Shown piece by piece: positions 35,501 to 46,255 of a stretch of DNA of 64,000 nt. Source of the DNA: Megalonaias nervosa (lineage: Eukaryota; Mollusca; Bivalvia; Unionida; Unionidae). Where the stretch lies: contig JAECUM010004323.1 of the NCBI GenBank assembly GCA_016617855.1, forward strand, positions 1 to 64,000, in the 5' to 3' direction. The notes under the pieces are model-generated. The model was not told where the DNA came from. It ran no database searches and worked only from the letters and a program-made list of their open reading frames with translations. How positions within the stretch are numbered: position 1 is the first letter of the stretch; every line of letters starts with the position of its first letter. Position numbers and translations under genes: made by a program.

Positions 35501-36941
35501 ATGGAACATCCCTGCAACGTCCCTGAAGGAAGATTAAGCAAGGATTAGCTTTTAATGAGGTTTGAGACAAGGATTTAACAGTCCCAGAGAAACAATATTT
35601 ATGAAGGATATAGATTAAGATGCTTGTAGTTTTTTGAAAGTGTTGTGTCAAAGACTATACTGAGTAGCATAAAATTAGTCATATACATTTCGGTACAGTA
35701 ATGAGAAAATGATTTTTGCGAGTATCAAAGAACTGCTTTTATAAAGAGCCTAATTTTAATATTTTGCTAAATAAATGTACTTTCTGCCCCACTTTAGCAG
35801 ACACATCACATACCAACCATAAGAACCATCCTTGGTTTCCAAAATGAGACCTCATTAATATGGTACTCCACAGAACTTAAAAGAGATAACTCCACCAGAC
35901 TCAGACTGGGGTGAAAACCAAGAAATGTCACAATTATCAATACATTCTCATCTTGATACGATGCATTAAAATAATCACAAAATAACTATGAGACTTAGCT
36001 TTCTTTTATAAATAACAACAGCTACTGCTTTTACAAAATAAAGCTATCACAGCTAGCCTTACCCTTTTCTGATGTTAATTTTCCCTATAAGTTAAGCTCC
36101 ACCCACTTTCCATAAATAACTAGTACCATTATACATGCAAAGGGAGCTAACCCAGGCATAGTTCTAGTGTATGTCCAAAATAAAAGGACACATTCCAGCA
36201 AAATTCCAAAAAATTGGCCCAAACCCTTCTATTACTAAAACAAACCTATGCATGGCTTTCAGGTCACTTATATTCATCACATATCAAGGGCTTATAAGTG
36301 ACTATTCTCTTTACTTATAGGACAGTCTCTTCAGTCTCTTAGCTCAGTATGCAGTCAAATAGTAGTTTGAACATATGCACATGCAACAGTAACCAATGAC
36401 CGCTTACAGCAGGTGTGATGTGAATGAAGAAATGAAGTGAGGTTACTGTTCAAACACGCCTGGAGGACATGAATGGAAACATAAAGGTAAATAAAGCAAG
36501 AAAATGATAACTTGACTGACTGGTTTTAAAACAGAAGAAAATTACTTGTCCCAGATCAGCATCCTGAAAATGTTTACTTCTCCGACTTTGAAAATGAATA
36601 GTCCAGAATGCTGCACTATAGGATTTGATCAGTCCTGTCAGAACTGATGTTACAGCTCAGAAACCAGTTTTCTTCTTTGAGTCAGTTGCCATGCTCTTTG
36701 ACCATTTTGTCTCTAAAAATCAAGATGTTTCTGTCTTTCTCCAATAACAGTTCATCCATAAATTCTTGATGAAGCTGCAAGATCTATAAGAAAAAGTTAT
36801 GGCTTGAACCCAAAGACGGACAGACAGATGGAACATGGCACCTTATGATATACACCACCTAATGGCAGCTGTGTAAAACCTGCAGGAACAGTTGATTAAA
36901 AAAAAACCCCAAAAAAGCCCGGGTTTGTAAAGTTTACTTAC
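35501..36941. other. Probable intron sequence 3' of the CSPG exon
   Basis: On the minus strand this lies downstream of the 36942-37031 exon. No second exon with matching phase could be supported. The stretch is otherwise unique. Confidence 0.4.
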
Positions 36942-37031
36942 CTTGGTCTGTGACCTTGAAGAAGAAGCTATCACTGGTTGCGTTTTCACCTGACTTCAGG
37001 AGGTACATTATCTTCATCCTGTCTATGTCAT
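36942..37031 (-). CDS. Internal exon of a FRAS1/FREM/CSPG4-like extracellular matrix gene
   Basis: On the minus strand the segment is bounded by a strong acceptor (a T-rich tract then ATTGTACAG, ending at 37032) and a consensus donor (CAAG/GTAAGT at 36941-36942). The exon is 90 bp. In the only continuous frame (2 nt + 29 codons + 1 nt) it reads DIDRMKIMYLLKSGENATSD then SFFFKVTDQ, with a last split codon beginning G. 'DSFxFxVTD' closing a beta-rich segment after a short 'DID...' start matches the end of a CSPG repeat, the tandem module of FRAS1, FREM proteins and CSPG4. NAT at residues 16-18 is a possible N-glycosylation site. Such proteins lie in basement membrane or on the cell surface. No second exon was securely found, so the neighbouring exons should lie beyond large introns. 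Exact paralogue assignment is not possible from 30 codons. Confidence 0.75.
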
Positions 37032-37879
37032 CTGTACAATAAAAAAAAAATTCATTTACCATCTATTATGTTCACTGTAACATGCTGGAACAATATGGGA
37101 CACACTGTGTAAAGAGAAAAGATAATTTTTCATGCACAATTTGTTTTTTGGGACTTTTCATTTTCTTTACTGGCGGTGTCATGATGCTTAGTGTTTGAGG
37201 AATGTACTTAGGGTCTATTCTAGAACTGAAAATTTAGGGGTAAATTCCCCCCCCCCCATTCCATTTGAAAAAGCACTGGGGGGAATTTTCTAAAAATAGG
37301 AAGGATTTCACAAAGAAACAAATGTAGAACATATAAATACAAATGTGCCATTTCCACACTTTGATTTTTTCAGTACAATCTTTAGAAATCGGTATGTATC
37401 ATGTAAATGTTCACATAAGAATAGACCCTGTATATTTTTTATTTGCTGATTATCACCATTTTGTCAATTTTCAAGAGTCAATTTTCTTGTTTGATTAAAT
37501 ATAAAGCAGGGCCATTTAACAACCTAAGATTAAAACACTGTTTCAAGATGAGGAGATTTTTTTTTAAGTCAAGAGGGTTCAAAGCCCTTTTCCAATGCGC
37601 CAAACCTTTGCACACATCAAACTGTTTAAATGATCAATCAGTAGGTACATAAAATATATACCAAGTACTAAAAGGAAATTTTAAACATGGAAAAGCTCAG
37701 TACTAAAGCTACATGTGAAATTCTCATGTTTTCAGTACAGCTGATGTCACAGCAGCACACTAAACCCCACAAGCCAGAGCTAGACCAATCATGCAACAAT
37801 GCTGAATGTGACCAATTTTAACTTAAGCATAACAAGTTTGATAAACCTAAAATGAAAGAATCAAATCAAGAAATAACAT
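37032..37879. other. Probable intron sequence 5' of the CSPG exon
   Basis: It starts with the branch/polypyrimidine region of the exon (A-rich on the plus strand at 37038-37049). A C9 run lies near 37249-37257. The frame 37443-37652 is not recognised. Confidence 0.4.
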
Positions 37880-38360
37880 GGGCTGGGCCTGCATGTCGAG
37901 CCCATATTGAAAGCATTGCTGTAAAATTGTAATCTTGAGCCAAATTTCAAAAGGAGTGAGCGAGCAAGTTGCAGAATTAATTTTCTTAGTTTCATAAAAG
38001 TTTCATCCCAATTATGCATAAAATTCAACATGAGGTTATGGAAATATGAGCAATTTTTTTTATAAAAAATGAATCCAAGGACTGTGACCTTGACCCTGAA
38101 GCCAAAAGGATGATCAAGCATGTCCCATAATGAACTGTCTTAGCTTCATTATGATTCATTCCAATTATGAAAAAAAAAATCCATCAAACATTAATGCAAA
38201 TTTTCCATGAATATGACCTTGACTAAGGTCAAAGAGGCAAGCAAGCATGTCCCTTAATTCATTGTCTTCAGCTCCTAATGACTCATCCCAAATATGATAG
38301 AATCTATCAAAAGCTGGAGGAAATATATGTAAATTAAAAATGAAAACTTGACAAATTGTT
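37880..38360. repeat. Diverged ~125-160-bp repeats with GACCTTGACC motif
   Basis: Three units carry '(GAC)CTTGAnnn...AAG...GAGCAAGCATGTCCC', 'AATGAACTGTCTTAGCTTCATTATGA' and 'TCATCCCAATTATG'. Related landmarks lie at 37929, 38087 and 38214. Confidence 0.65.
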
Positions 38361-38389
38361 GACATCAATGCCACAACCAGTACCAGACA

Positions 38390-38487
38390 GGACTGCTACC
38401 ATATACACTCTATTATAATTGGAGTCCAGCTGCAAACTTCAAAGACCTATGATGTTTGCAGTTGAACTTGACTGATAAGTGAACATA
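38390..38487. mobile_element. Palindromic MITE (family P), internally deleted copy 4
   Basis: TTGGAGTCCAGCTGCAAACT on the left and TGTTTGCAGTTGAACTTGAC on the right are inverted arms with only a short loop. The copy has lost the central modules. Confidence 0.75.
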
Positions 38488-40060
38488 ATTTATATGTCTT
38501 GCTCTCCACTAATAAGAGCCCAACAAAATAAGCAATACCTGAGTGGCAGAAAATGTAGCCAAAAAACCATGATCAAGATGGCTGCCTAACAATTAACAAG
38601 ATAAAAGGCTGAAGATTCTTCACCGATATGTGGAAATAACTGTAAATATCCCAACCCCAACCCCCAAGTAACAAACACATAAATTAATTTTAATTTAATC
38701 TAAATTTTAAGTTCACACTTCATACAGTACTTTCATTTAATTTCATAATTTCATAACAAATTTAGTCATCTGCAATTCTTTATGAAAGATGTAATTTTCA
38801 CTCTCAGAGGTAAGCTGGTCATTGCAGCAAAGAAGACTTGTATAATAAATTCATTTATGTATAAGACAAACAAATTTTTTAAATGAGCCATTTCTTTTTG
38901 GGAAGAGTAAATTTTATGGTACTTTTTAAAACGACCTGGTGTTTCTACTTACAAAGTTTTTTGGTTCACACACACACATTGGATTACCATCTTAAGTCAA
39001 AATGGTGATGGTAGGTAAGATGGATACTTGTATGTCAGTCCCGTTTTCTAAATGTTTGTAAACTGAGGTTCTGCAAAATGGCAATGTTCACACTGATAAA
39101 GTATGACAGGTTATTCTGTATTGTAAATATTTCTAACTCAAGGCCTTGCAATCCTAACAAAACAACAACTTTCAGATTGATAATTTATAATTTGCTAATG
39201 CTGTAGTGTACAAATTTGTAAATTAAAGCAAGCCATGTCATAGCTATCTCACATCTTGTCTCCACCTGTTAACACAGGGCAGAGATGAGACCCGATTATG
39301 TCACACACAAATTTGATGTCAGCCTGGTTATCTGCCGGAGTGTTAGGGCATGTCAGAATCAGCAACTTGATGCAAACCAGAAACAATTTCCCCTGCAAAG
39401 TTTAGTAGATACTGGTGATTGTTCTGAGGGAATCATAACATAACAAGTTCCCAATCAAAATAATGAACCTCTGAACTTACAGAATGCTAGCTAGAAATTC
39501 TTTGATGAAAAACAGAAACACCACAGCAATCACTGCCATTGACTACTGACATAACTGTTTAGTTCAATCTGTCCCTTTGTAATTATATAAAGATATAGAT
39601 TTTTAAAATAATGGAGCACACATGGAGGAAGTTTACTTGAATAACTTTCTGTGTATTGTTTATTGAGTTCAACATTATAACCTTTAATGCACGAAATCAG
39701 AAGTGTTAAATTCTTCTGAGCTTTGTAACCTGACAGTAAAAGACCTCCTAGTAAACTGACTGACAGTAAAAGGATTCCAAGAAAATGGACTGAAATAAAG
39801 GAATTCCTATGGCATAGACACCTGAGTCCACAGTAGGCCGGGAAGACTCCATACAAGTTTTTTAAGCACAAAATTTAACCGTAAGTTCCAAGTCCCAAAA
39901 TTGGACATTATAACACTTTCGTGAGGGTAAAGTCAGAATCATTTACTTTTGTTCTCACTTCAGAACTGTCTTAGCTTTGGTTCAACTTCTAGCATATTGA
40001 TTTTTAATGATACAGATCACATCGTACACTGTGTACACATTTGAGATTATGGGGCAGGGG
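38488..40060. other. Unique AT-rich stretch, no supported gene
   Basis: A minus-strand donor-like CATTCT/GTAAGT at 39480-39481 follows a short hydrophobic frame (MAVIAVVFLFFIKEFLASI). A signal-peptide exon is conceivable but rests on about 20 codons. The minus frame 39530-39871 overlaps a short duplicated ACTGACAGTAAAAG segment. Confidence 0.3.
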
Positions 40061-40412
40061 GCTGAGTCCTTGAAGTAACCAGACAGTCTTCTTTCAGACA
40101 TGCATCACAGATGTGTCCAAACTAAACCCATATACCACAGAAGTGTCCAGACTGAGTCTTTGTGGCTACCAGATAGTTTACCCGTGGACATGTACCACAG
40201 AGGTGTTCAGACTGAACCCTTGTAGATAACTCCTATAGTTTGCTCTTGGACAAATATATGCCTAAAGTGTCCAGATCAAGCCCTACTGTAGTAACTAGAC
40301 AGCTTGCATTCTGAATCTATAAGACAGATGAGTCCAGACTGAGCTCTTGTAGTAACTAACTAGTGTATTCTTGGCAATTATGACTGAAGAGAAGTATCCA
40401 GACTAAGCCTTT

Positions 40413-40415
<3 letters not shown>
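40061..40415. repeat. Degenerate ~65-70-bp tandem repeat, about 5 units
   Basis: Phrases GTGTCCAGACTGAGCC, CTTGTAGTAACTA and CATGTACCACAGA recur at about 65-70-bp spacing. Confidence 0.8.

Positions 40416-40458
<43 letters not shown>
40416..40458. repeat. (TA)n microsatellite
   Basis: A pure TA tract of about 43 bp at the left border of a probable hAT-related element. Confidence 0.95.
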
Positions 40459-40461
<3 letters not shown>

Positions 40462-41039
40462 ATTTACAAATCAATTTGCCTGACTCCTGGGACAACCTCA
40501 AATTCAGCTTGGGTAAGCTCATTTCCAAATCACTTGCCCATGGGCAAGTCTCAAAAATTGACCGAGGGTTTCTTAGTGCTCTGTTACTAATTGAAGACAG
40601 TTTTGACATATAAGGAATAAATATCACTATTCTAACTTATCAGTTACATTTTAATCATAATATTTATATGTATCTGGGATTAGTCAATGTTCAGGGCCCT
40701 AATCTAGCCTCAGGCAGCAAGTTAGCTGGCCAAGTATAAAGATTGTTTTGATGCAAGTCACCATCTTTAGGTGAGTAAGACATTAATTGTTACTAACATA
40801 ACTTGTGAGATTTCATTGACAGGTGAGTTTGGAAATGAAAGGCACTCATTACTAAGGATTAACCAACAGGATTTCATTTGAAACATGATCAATAAACTGT
40901 AAATGTAACACCCACATCCAGTGTTTATGATCTGTTGTTATGTGGCATTTAACAGGACACCGTCATACAAATACTGCCTGGCAAGCAATTAAATTGATAA
41001 AAATAAGTGTTCTGAATCTAGCTTTCATTATTCTTGATG

Positions 41040-41500
41040 TAGTTGATGAAATGAGTCTGCTATCTTGTAAGAAAAGGAAACTTGACAAAGTTTCTAACTC
41101 AAATGAACCAGTTTTACGGAAAATTATCAGTTTGATAATGCTAAAAGTGCAACAAAGTTTCAATCATCGTGGAGTAATGAGTATCAATGGCTAGAACACA
41201 ACTCAGCAAATGAATTACAATGTTCTGCAGCCACTGCAAAAAAATAGCAAATCCATTTTCCACTGGGACTGACAATTACAGGAAAGGCCCTATTAGATCC
41301 CATGATTTAAGCAAAGTTCATCTGGACTGCAAAGCAAGGAGCACTGCATGAGAATGGAAGGAGCATATTCCAGTTGAAAGTTTGAGAAACCATCTGAGTC
41401 AGGAAACACTTCAGCTTCATGTGCCACCTATCGCAGACATTGATGCAGAAAATACTTCAAAAAATTGGATGTCATGTGGAAGCAGAAGCAGACATGTTGG
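41040..41500 (+). pseudogene. Broken TTF-type zinc-finger N-terminus of a hAT-like (ZNF862/KIAA1586-type) protein
   Basis: The zinc-finger part reads MFCSHCKKIANPFSTGTDNY, then RKGPIRSHDLSKVHLDCKAR (frame starting at 41220). It has Cys-x2-Cys and a later His-x5-His in the arrangement I associate with the TTF-type finger of hAT-derived proteins such as ZNF862 and KIAA1586. Upstream, CKKRKLDKVSNS lies in a second frame (frame of 40940-41194) and YQWLEHNSANEL in a third. Two frameshifts and an in-frame TGA just after the finger therefore break the gene. Downstream codons (LRNHLSQETLQLHVPPIADI) continue in the finger frame until the nested MITE at 41501. No catalytic core is present, so it is non-functional. 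Confidence 0.75.
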
Positions 41501-41800
41501 CAGTGGTGTAGCTAGGATATTTTGGCCCCTACGCAAAGCTTTACCTATGGACCCCTGCAATGTTAATAGCTAGGATATATAGGCCCCTATCCAAAAGTTA
41601 CTGATGGGCTCCTGCAAAGTTAATATAAATTGTGCAGGTCCAAAATTATGGTATGTGATTGGTAGGTATGTTGCCTGTTCCTAGTTTCTTTATACTGTAT
41701 AGTGTGAAAAAAACAATTTGTTTGGATGGGCTCATGGGCTCCCTCTATTCGTGGGCCACTATGCATTCCATACTCTTGCTATATGGTAGCTACGCTCCTG
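41501..41800. mobile_element. hAT-like MITE (300 bp) nested in the decayed element
   Basis: It starts CAGTGGTGTAGCTAGGAT and ends GGTAGCTACGCTCCTG. The inverted end reads CAGGAGCGTAGCTACC, a good match to hAT-type termini. An internal duplication (GCTAGGATAT...GGCCCCTA) lies about 65 bp apart near 41511 and 41570. The flanking 8-mers CATGTTGG and AGTGGACA do not match, so the target duplication is lost or the right limit is off by a few bases. Confidence 0.75.
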
Positions 41801-42028
41801 AGTGGACATAACTGACCCCAGAAAAACATGATAAAGAGTCAAATCATTGACAATTTTGTGACTACATGTATTTCATTGATGGATTTATTTTTACCTTGTA
41901 TTCCTACTCGATGCATAATTAAATCTACATGACCATTTTAACTTTAATTCGAAAGATAAATAATGATGTTATGTTTGAAAACATGATTAAAATTAAATTA
42001 CTGCTGCTCTGTTATTAGTTGCTTAATA

Positions 42029-42030
<2 letters not shown>

Positions 42031-42079
<49 letters not shown>
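42031..42079. repeat. (TC)n microsatellite
   Basis: An uninterrupted CT/TC run of about 48 bp. Confidence 0.97.
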
Positions 42080-42082
<3 letters not shown>

Positions 42083-42192
42083 CTAACTATTTTGAAACCA
42101 TTTTCTACCTGACCATTTTTGGGGCAAGCTCAATTTTACCAAGGGCAAATTCAATTTTCCAGTCAGCGCTTACCACAGAACATTTGTAAATC

Positions 42193-42207
42193 TGTGTGTG
42201 TGTGTGT

Positions 42208-42241
<34 letters not shown>
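42193..42241. repeat. (GT)n microsatellite
   Basis: A GT tract with one GA interruption, immediately after the right inverted end of the decayed element. Confidence 0.97.
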
Positions 42242-42244
<3 letters not shown>

Positions 42245-42324
42245 ATACTGTTGATATGAATTCAAGAACTTTTATTCAACAAAATAACACTTCATAACCT
42301 TATGTTAATTCACTGAAAAAGCAG

Positions 42325-42570
42325 TCCTCATACTAGTATATGGGCAACAACATTATACCATTCACCCTCATACTAGTATATGGGCAATAATATTGTACCA
42401 ATCACCCTCATACTATTATATGGGCAACAAGATTGTACCAATCACCCTCATACTAGCACATTGGCAACAATATTGTACTAATCACCCTTCTATATGGGCA
42501 ACAATATTTCCTTTACCAGTCACCCTCATTCTAGTACATGGGCAACAATACTGTGCCAATCATATTAAAA
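42325..42570. repeat. ~40-bp minisatellite, about 6 units
   Basis: The unit is ACCCTCATACTAGTATATGG then GCAACAATATTGTACCAATC, with one shortened unit near 42480-42490. The frame 42393-42578 is a by-product. Confidence 0.92.
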
Positions 42571-43499
42571 TCACATAAAATGAGATAAAGATAGATACAT
42601 AGCTATATGGTATTCTGTATTTCTGAATCAAGGTACCTCAACAAAAGATGAAAATAGCAACTGGTTTCAAGGTGACCATATTTTAGTAAGTACTCTAGAC
42701 ATAAAAACAAATTTTGAAGAAAAGAAATGCTCAAGTCAGGAAGGCTGTCTTGTTGCTAATTCACACTCAATAGCTACTGTTCTTTGGCGTGGTTACAATA
42801 CTATTTGAGTTTGATAATGAGCAGTAACAAATTAATAGCGATTGAAATTTGACATGAAGTGGTGTCTCTCCATAAATCACCAAGACTGAATTACTATGAT
42901 GGACTACTTTAGATTAGAAGGAACCATGGATCACAAAAGTCAGCAGAAAATTAAGCTAAGCTCAGAAGAATGCTGTCCTATTATTCCTATTACAAAAAGA
43001 GCATTAGTCATGCTGAGGTGATGAATCTGAGAACCCTTCTATGAAAATTATATCAATGCCTCTTTGCTTACTTGTAAAAAAATATGTAGTACACAATCTG
43101 AACCATTCCTTTGAAGTCTGAAATCCTCATCTTGCTGTCTCACCTTACAATAAATCTTACATAATATCAAAGAGATCACTGATCAAGTTGTAGATAAAGG
43201 GGAATAAAGTTTAAAAAATTGTATTATTCTTTCATACTGTATGTCAGTCAAATAGCTTTCATGTTATTATAGTTTGCCTAATGTAAAGGCTTCAACAAGA
43301 AATTCTATATCTAGAATATCTATAAATTAGCTGTGTGGCACTCACTTGACTAAACTGATGAAATATTAGAGGTGAAAAAATTTTCAATTTGAATATTTTC
43401 TCCAAATGGATACTTTAAACTGTTGAAATGACAGACAATTTGCAGAGTTTCAAAATTTTTAAATAGCTACTCTAAATAAAATTCAAAAGAAAATTGTGC

Positions 43500-43502
<3 letters not shown>
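42571..43502. other. Unique AT-rich stretch, nothing recognised
   Basis: No coding frame, array or element identified. Confidence 0.4.

Positions 43503-43548
<46 letters not shown>
43503..43548. repeat. (TA)n microsatellite
   Basis: A pure TA run of about 46 bp. Confidence 0.97.
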
Positions 43549-43550
<2 letters not shown>

Positions 43551-43660
43551 TGTTCTAAAGTCTGATTTGGTCTGAGAGTCAAAGTCGAGAAAATCTTTTT
43601 TTAATATCCCCAAATACAATAATGCCTGGACTGCAATGAAAATGTTTAAAATATGAGTGA

Positions 43661-43965
43661 CCACTGGCTTAAGTGGTTTGAGCATCCACATCAGATGTGG
43701 TAGGTCACGAGTTCGAAACCTAGCCAAGTCATACATATGATTTATAAAAATGGTAGTGGCAGCTGACTTGCTTGGTGCTCAGCGTTAAGAGGTTTGTGTT
43801 AGCACTGGTCGGCCTAGTGTAAGGATAATGTGACTGGGTGGGACATGATGCTACACAATGTGCCAGTGCTAGACATCTTTAAACAGTTTCACTGCAGACA
43901 TTGCAGCAATATGATTAAAACTGTTAAAGCAACAATAAAAATCCAAACAACACAAACACAAAAAA
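43661..43965 (+). mobile_element. SINE family A copy
   Basis: A tRNA-like head (AAGTGGTTTGAGCATCCACA, B-box GAGTTCGAAACC) is followed by the family body with TTATAAAAATGGTAGTGGCAG and GTGCCAGTGCTAGACATC. A decayed ATCCAAACAACACAAACACA tail closes it. A deletion removes TGTCTGCGGCATGATG from the conserved block. The minus frame 43548-43736 crosses its head. Confidence 0.88.
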
Positions 43966-44224
43966 GAGCATATTGAAATCTAGGTTAAAAATATTTAGTT
44001 GATAGTTTCTTTATCAATGGATTGTGATGCAACTTGTATTTTTCTATCCTATGATGGAATTATGACTATGATGGAATTAAGACCAAGTTCTTGCAACTTA
44101 TATCATTCAGATGTGTTGTGCAGACTGATATTATATCATGTATTGCATTAATCTATGTAATATGTAAAATAAAAGTGAAATATGAACAAAGATGTGATGT
44201 AACACACTGCACTGGCAGATTAGA
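43966..44224. other. Unique sequence before the 27-bp array
   Basis: A local near-duplicate ATGATGGAATTATGACTATG lies around 44052-44080. No gene. Confidence 0.4.
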
Positions 44225-44892
44225 GTCATAACATGGTTCATTTGAACTTTGGGTCTTACACTGTTCACATGAAATCTGGGTCATATATGGTTATATGAAA
44301 TTAGGGTCTTATAATGTTTACATGAAGATCTTACAGTGTTCACTTTAAATGAGGGTCTTATGGTGTTCACATGAAGTTAGGGTCTTGTAATATTCACATG
44401 AAGGTCTTATAGTATTCACTTGAAATCAAGGTGTTAAAGTGTTCGCATGAAATCAGGGTCTTACAGCATTCTCTTGAAATCAGGGTCATAACAGTGTTCA
44501 CTTGAAATCAGGGTCTTACAGTGTTTACTAGAAATCAGGGACTGAAAGTGTTCACCTGAAATCAGGTCTTAACATTCAGATAAAACCTGGGTTTTACTGT
44601 GTTCACTTGAATTCAGTGCTTTGCAGTGTTCATTTGGAATCAGGGTCTTACAGTGTTCACATAAAAGACATGAAATCAGGGTCTTACATCATTCGCTTGA
44701 AATCACGGTCTTACAGTGTTCACTTGAAATCACAGTCTAGAAGTGTTTACTTGAAAACAGGATGTTAGTGTTCACATAAAACCTGGGTTTTACAATGTTC
44801 ACATGAAATCATGGTCTTAGTGCTCACATAAAACCTGGGTTTTACAGTGTTCATATGAAATCAGGGTCTTACAGTGTTCATATGAAATCAGT
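44225..44892. repeat. 27-bp minisatellite, left part
   Basis: The unit is CAGGGTCTTACAGTGTTCAC then TTGAAAT, with many length and base variants (TATGAAAT, ATAAAACC). About 24 units. The array continues at 45231 beyond an inserted SINE. Confidence 0.95.
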
Positions 44893-45202
44893 CTTACTGC
44901 TCCGGTGTCCTAGTGGTTAGAGCGTCCGCCTCGGATACGGGAGGTCATGGGCTCGATCCCCAGCTGAGTCATACCAAAGGCTTATAAAAATGGTACTAAC
45001 AGCTGCCTCGCTTGGTGCTCAGCATTAAGAGGTTAGTTTAGGACTAGTCGGCCTGGTGTCAGGATAGTGTGACTGAGTGGAACATCATGCTACATGTCTG
45101 CAGCATGATGCCCCAGTGTTAGACATCACTATAAACTGCCACGCTGCAGACATCGTAGCAATATGACTAAAAAATTTTTAAAGCTATGTTAAAAATCCGA
45201 AT

Positions 45203-45230
<28 letters not shown>
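44893..45230 (+). mobile_element. SINE family A, best-preserved tRNA head, inserted in the 27-bp array
   Basis: The head starts CTGCTCCGGTGTCCTAGTGG and TTAGAGCGTCCGCC (A-box TAGTGGTTAGAGC). B-box GGCTCGATCCC follows. In this family the anticodon stem-loop reads CCGC-CTCGGAT-GCGG, which would place CGG as anticodon (tRNA-Pro-like, my inference). The body and the ATCCGAATCACACACA tail follow, with about 14 CA units. Array units flank it on both sides (CAGTCTTA before, CAGGGTCTTA after), giving an empty-site reconstruction within the array. Confidence 0.93.
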
Positions 45231-45233
<3 letters not shown>

Positions 45234-45750
45234 CAGGGTCTTACAGTGTTCATATGAAATCAGGGTCTTACAGTGTTCACCTGAAATCAGGGTCTAACAG
45301 TGTTCACATAAAACCTGGGTTCTACAGTTTTCATGTGAAATCATGGTCTTACAGTGTTCACTCAAAATCAGGGTCTTACAGTGTTCACTTGAAAGCAGGG
45401 TCTTACAGTGTCCACTCAAAAACAGGGTCTTAGTGTTCACTTGAAATCAGGGTCTTATGGTGTTCACTTGAAATCAGGGTCTTACGGTGTTCACTTGAAA
45501 TCAGGGTCTTACAGTGTTCACTTGAAATGAGGGTCTTACAATGTTCACTTAAAAGCAGGGTCTTACAGTGCTCACTCAAAATCAGGGTCTTACAGTGTTC
45601 ACTTGAAATCAGGGTCTTACGGTGTTCACTTGAAATCATGGTCTTACAGTGTTCAGCTGAAATCAGGGTTTTAGTGTTCACTCAAAATCAGGGTCTTTAC
45701 AGTGTTCACTCAAAATCAGGGTTTTACAATGTTCATAAAAACAATTAACA
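45231..45750. repeat. 27-bp minisatellite, right part
   Basis: About 19 units of the array seen at 44225-44892. The unit is nine codons long, so the minus frame 45430-45681 reads as a 9-residue repeat (HCKTLISSE), and plus frames are also open. Not a gene. Confidence 0.95.
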
Positions 45751-45756
45751 CAATTT

Positions 45757-45805
45757 ACCCAGACTTCCAGCACACCATGCAATGGCAGATCTGGGTTAAT
45801 GCTGT
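45757..45805. mobile_element. Palindromic MITE (family P) fragment
   Basis: ACCATGCAATGGCAGATCTG then GGTTAATGCTGTTCAC matches the internal module of the copies at 58768 and 59103. Confidence 0.45.
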
Positions 45806-46108
45806 TCACAAACAGTTGCATGTTGTGACTGTGATTAACTGTCTTTATTTATGTCAGTAGGACAAAGGAGTAGTTAATATAAAAATTTAAATTTTGGAAA
45901 GTCTTTCATTTAAAATGCTTCAGTTAATGGCAATATAGCATGATATATTGTACACTATAGTCTTGATTTCAGATAATATTCTATCTTTTGTACTGCATGA
46001 GTTACGCTGAATTTACAAATTCATCAACTGTTTCATACTCCTGTTTGTGTAGAACTGTTGTACAGATACCCAGATATGATAAATTTGATGTACATCCCAT
46101 AAATTTAA

Positions 46109-46255
46109 AAGGATTTTTCCAAATTCGACTGTGACTCTTCCAAACTTCCTTCTATGCATCACACTGTGTCTTTCATCAGTGAATTGGAAACCCTTCAATC
46201 CAAGTCTGACAAAGAAGACAGCTTCATGTTCCTCCCACCATTCAGTTTCATATGA
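46109..46255 (+). CDS. Unrecognised 48-codon C-terminal-like frame
   Basis: The frame is open from after TAA at 46106 to TGA at 46253. It reads KDFSKFDCDSSKLPSMHHTV, then SFISELETLQSKSDKEDSFM, then FLPPFSFI. Composition is protein-like. A second plus frame is open just upstream (VQIPRYDKFDVHPINLKGFF) and a 61-codon minus frame covers the same bases (46013-46198), so strand is not certain. It may be a fossil exon related to the 46546-46610 candidate on the same strand 290 bp on. Family unknown. Confidence 0.25.
   Translation, partial: KDFSKFDCDSSKLPSMHHTVSFISELETLQSKSDKEDSFMFLPPFSFI

Larger units (their letters stand above)
40459..42196 (+). mobile_element. Decayed hAT-related element (approximate limits)
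   Basis: Near the left edge is GATTTACAAATCAATTTGCC, and near the right edge is its inverted relative ACATTTGTAAATCTG. Subterminal GGCAAG/CTTGCC-rich segments follow at both ends, including the 16-bp palindrome CTTGCCCATGGGCAAG near 40532. Between them lies a broken transposase-like N-terminal region and a nested MITE. Limits are inferred from this imperfect inverted similarity. Microsatellites now occupy both flanks, so no target duplication can be read. Confidence 0.45.

Noticed and set aside
39481..39560. Minus-strand hydrophobic start (MAVIAVVFLFF...) before a donor
   Set aside because: It could be a signal-peptide exon, but about 20 codons in AT-rich DNA with no promoter or matching next exon is not enough.
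44893..44965. Possible functional tRNA gene
   Set aside because: The tRNA-like head continues into the SINE body, is repeated in many copies with mismatched stems, and has no terminator directly after a complete cloverleaf.
45430..45681. Minus frame with HCKTLISSE repeats
   Set aside because: Array translation (27-bp unit). Plus frames over the same bases are equally open.
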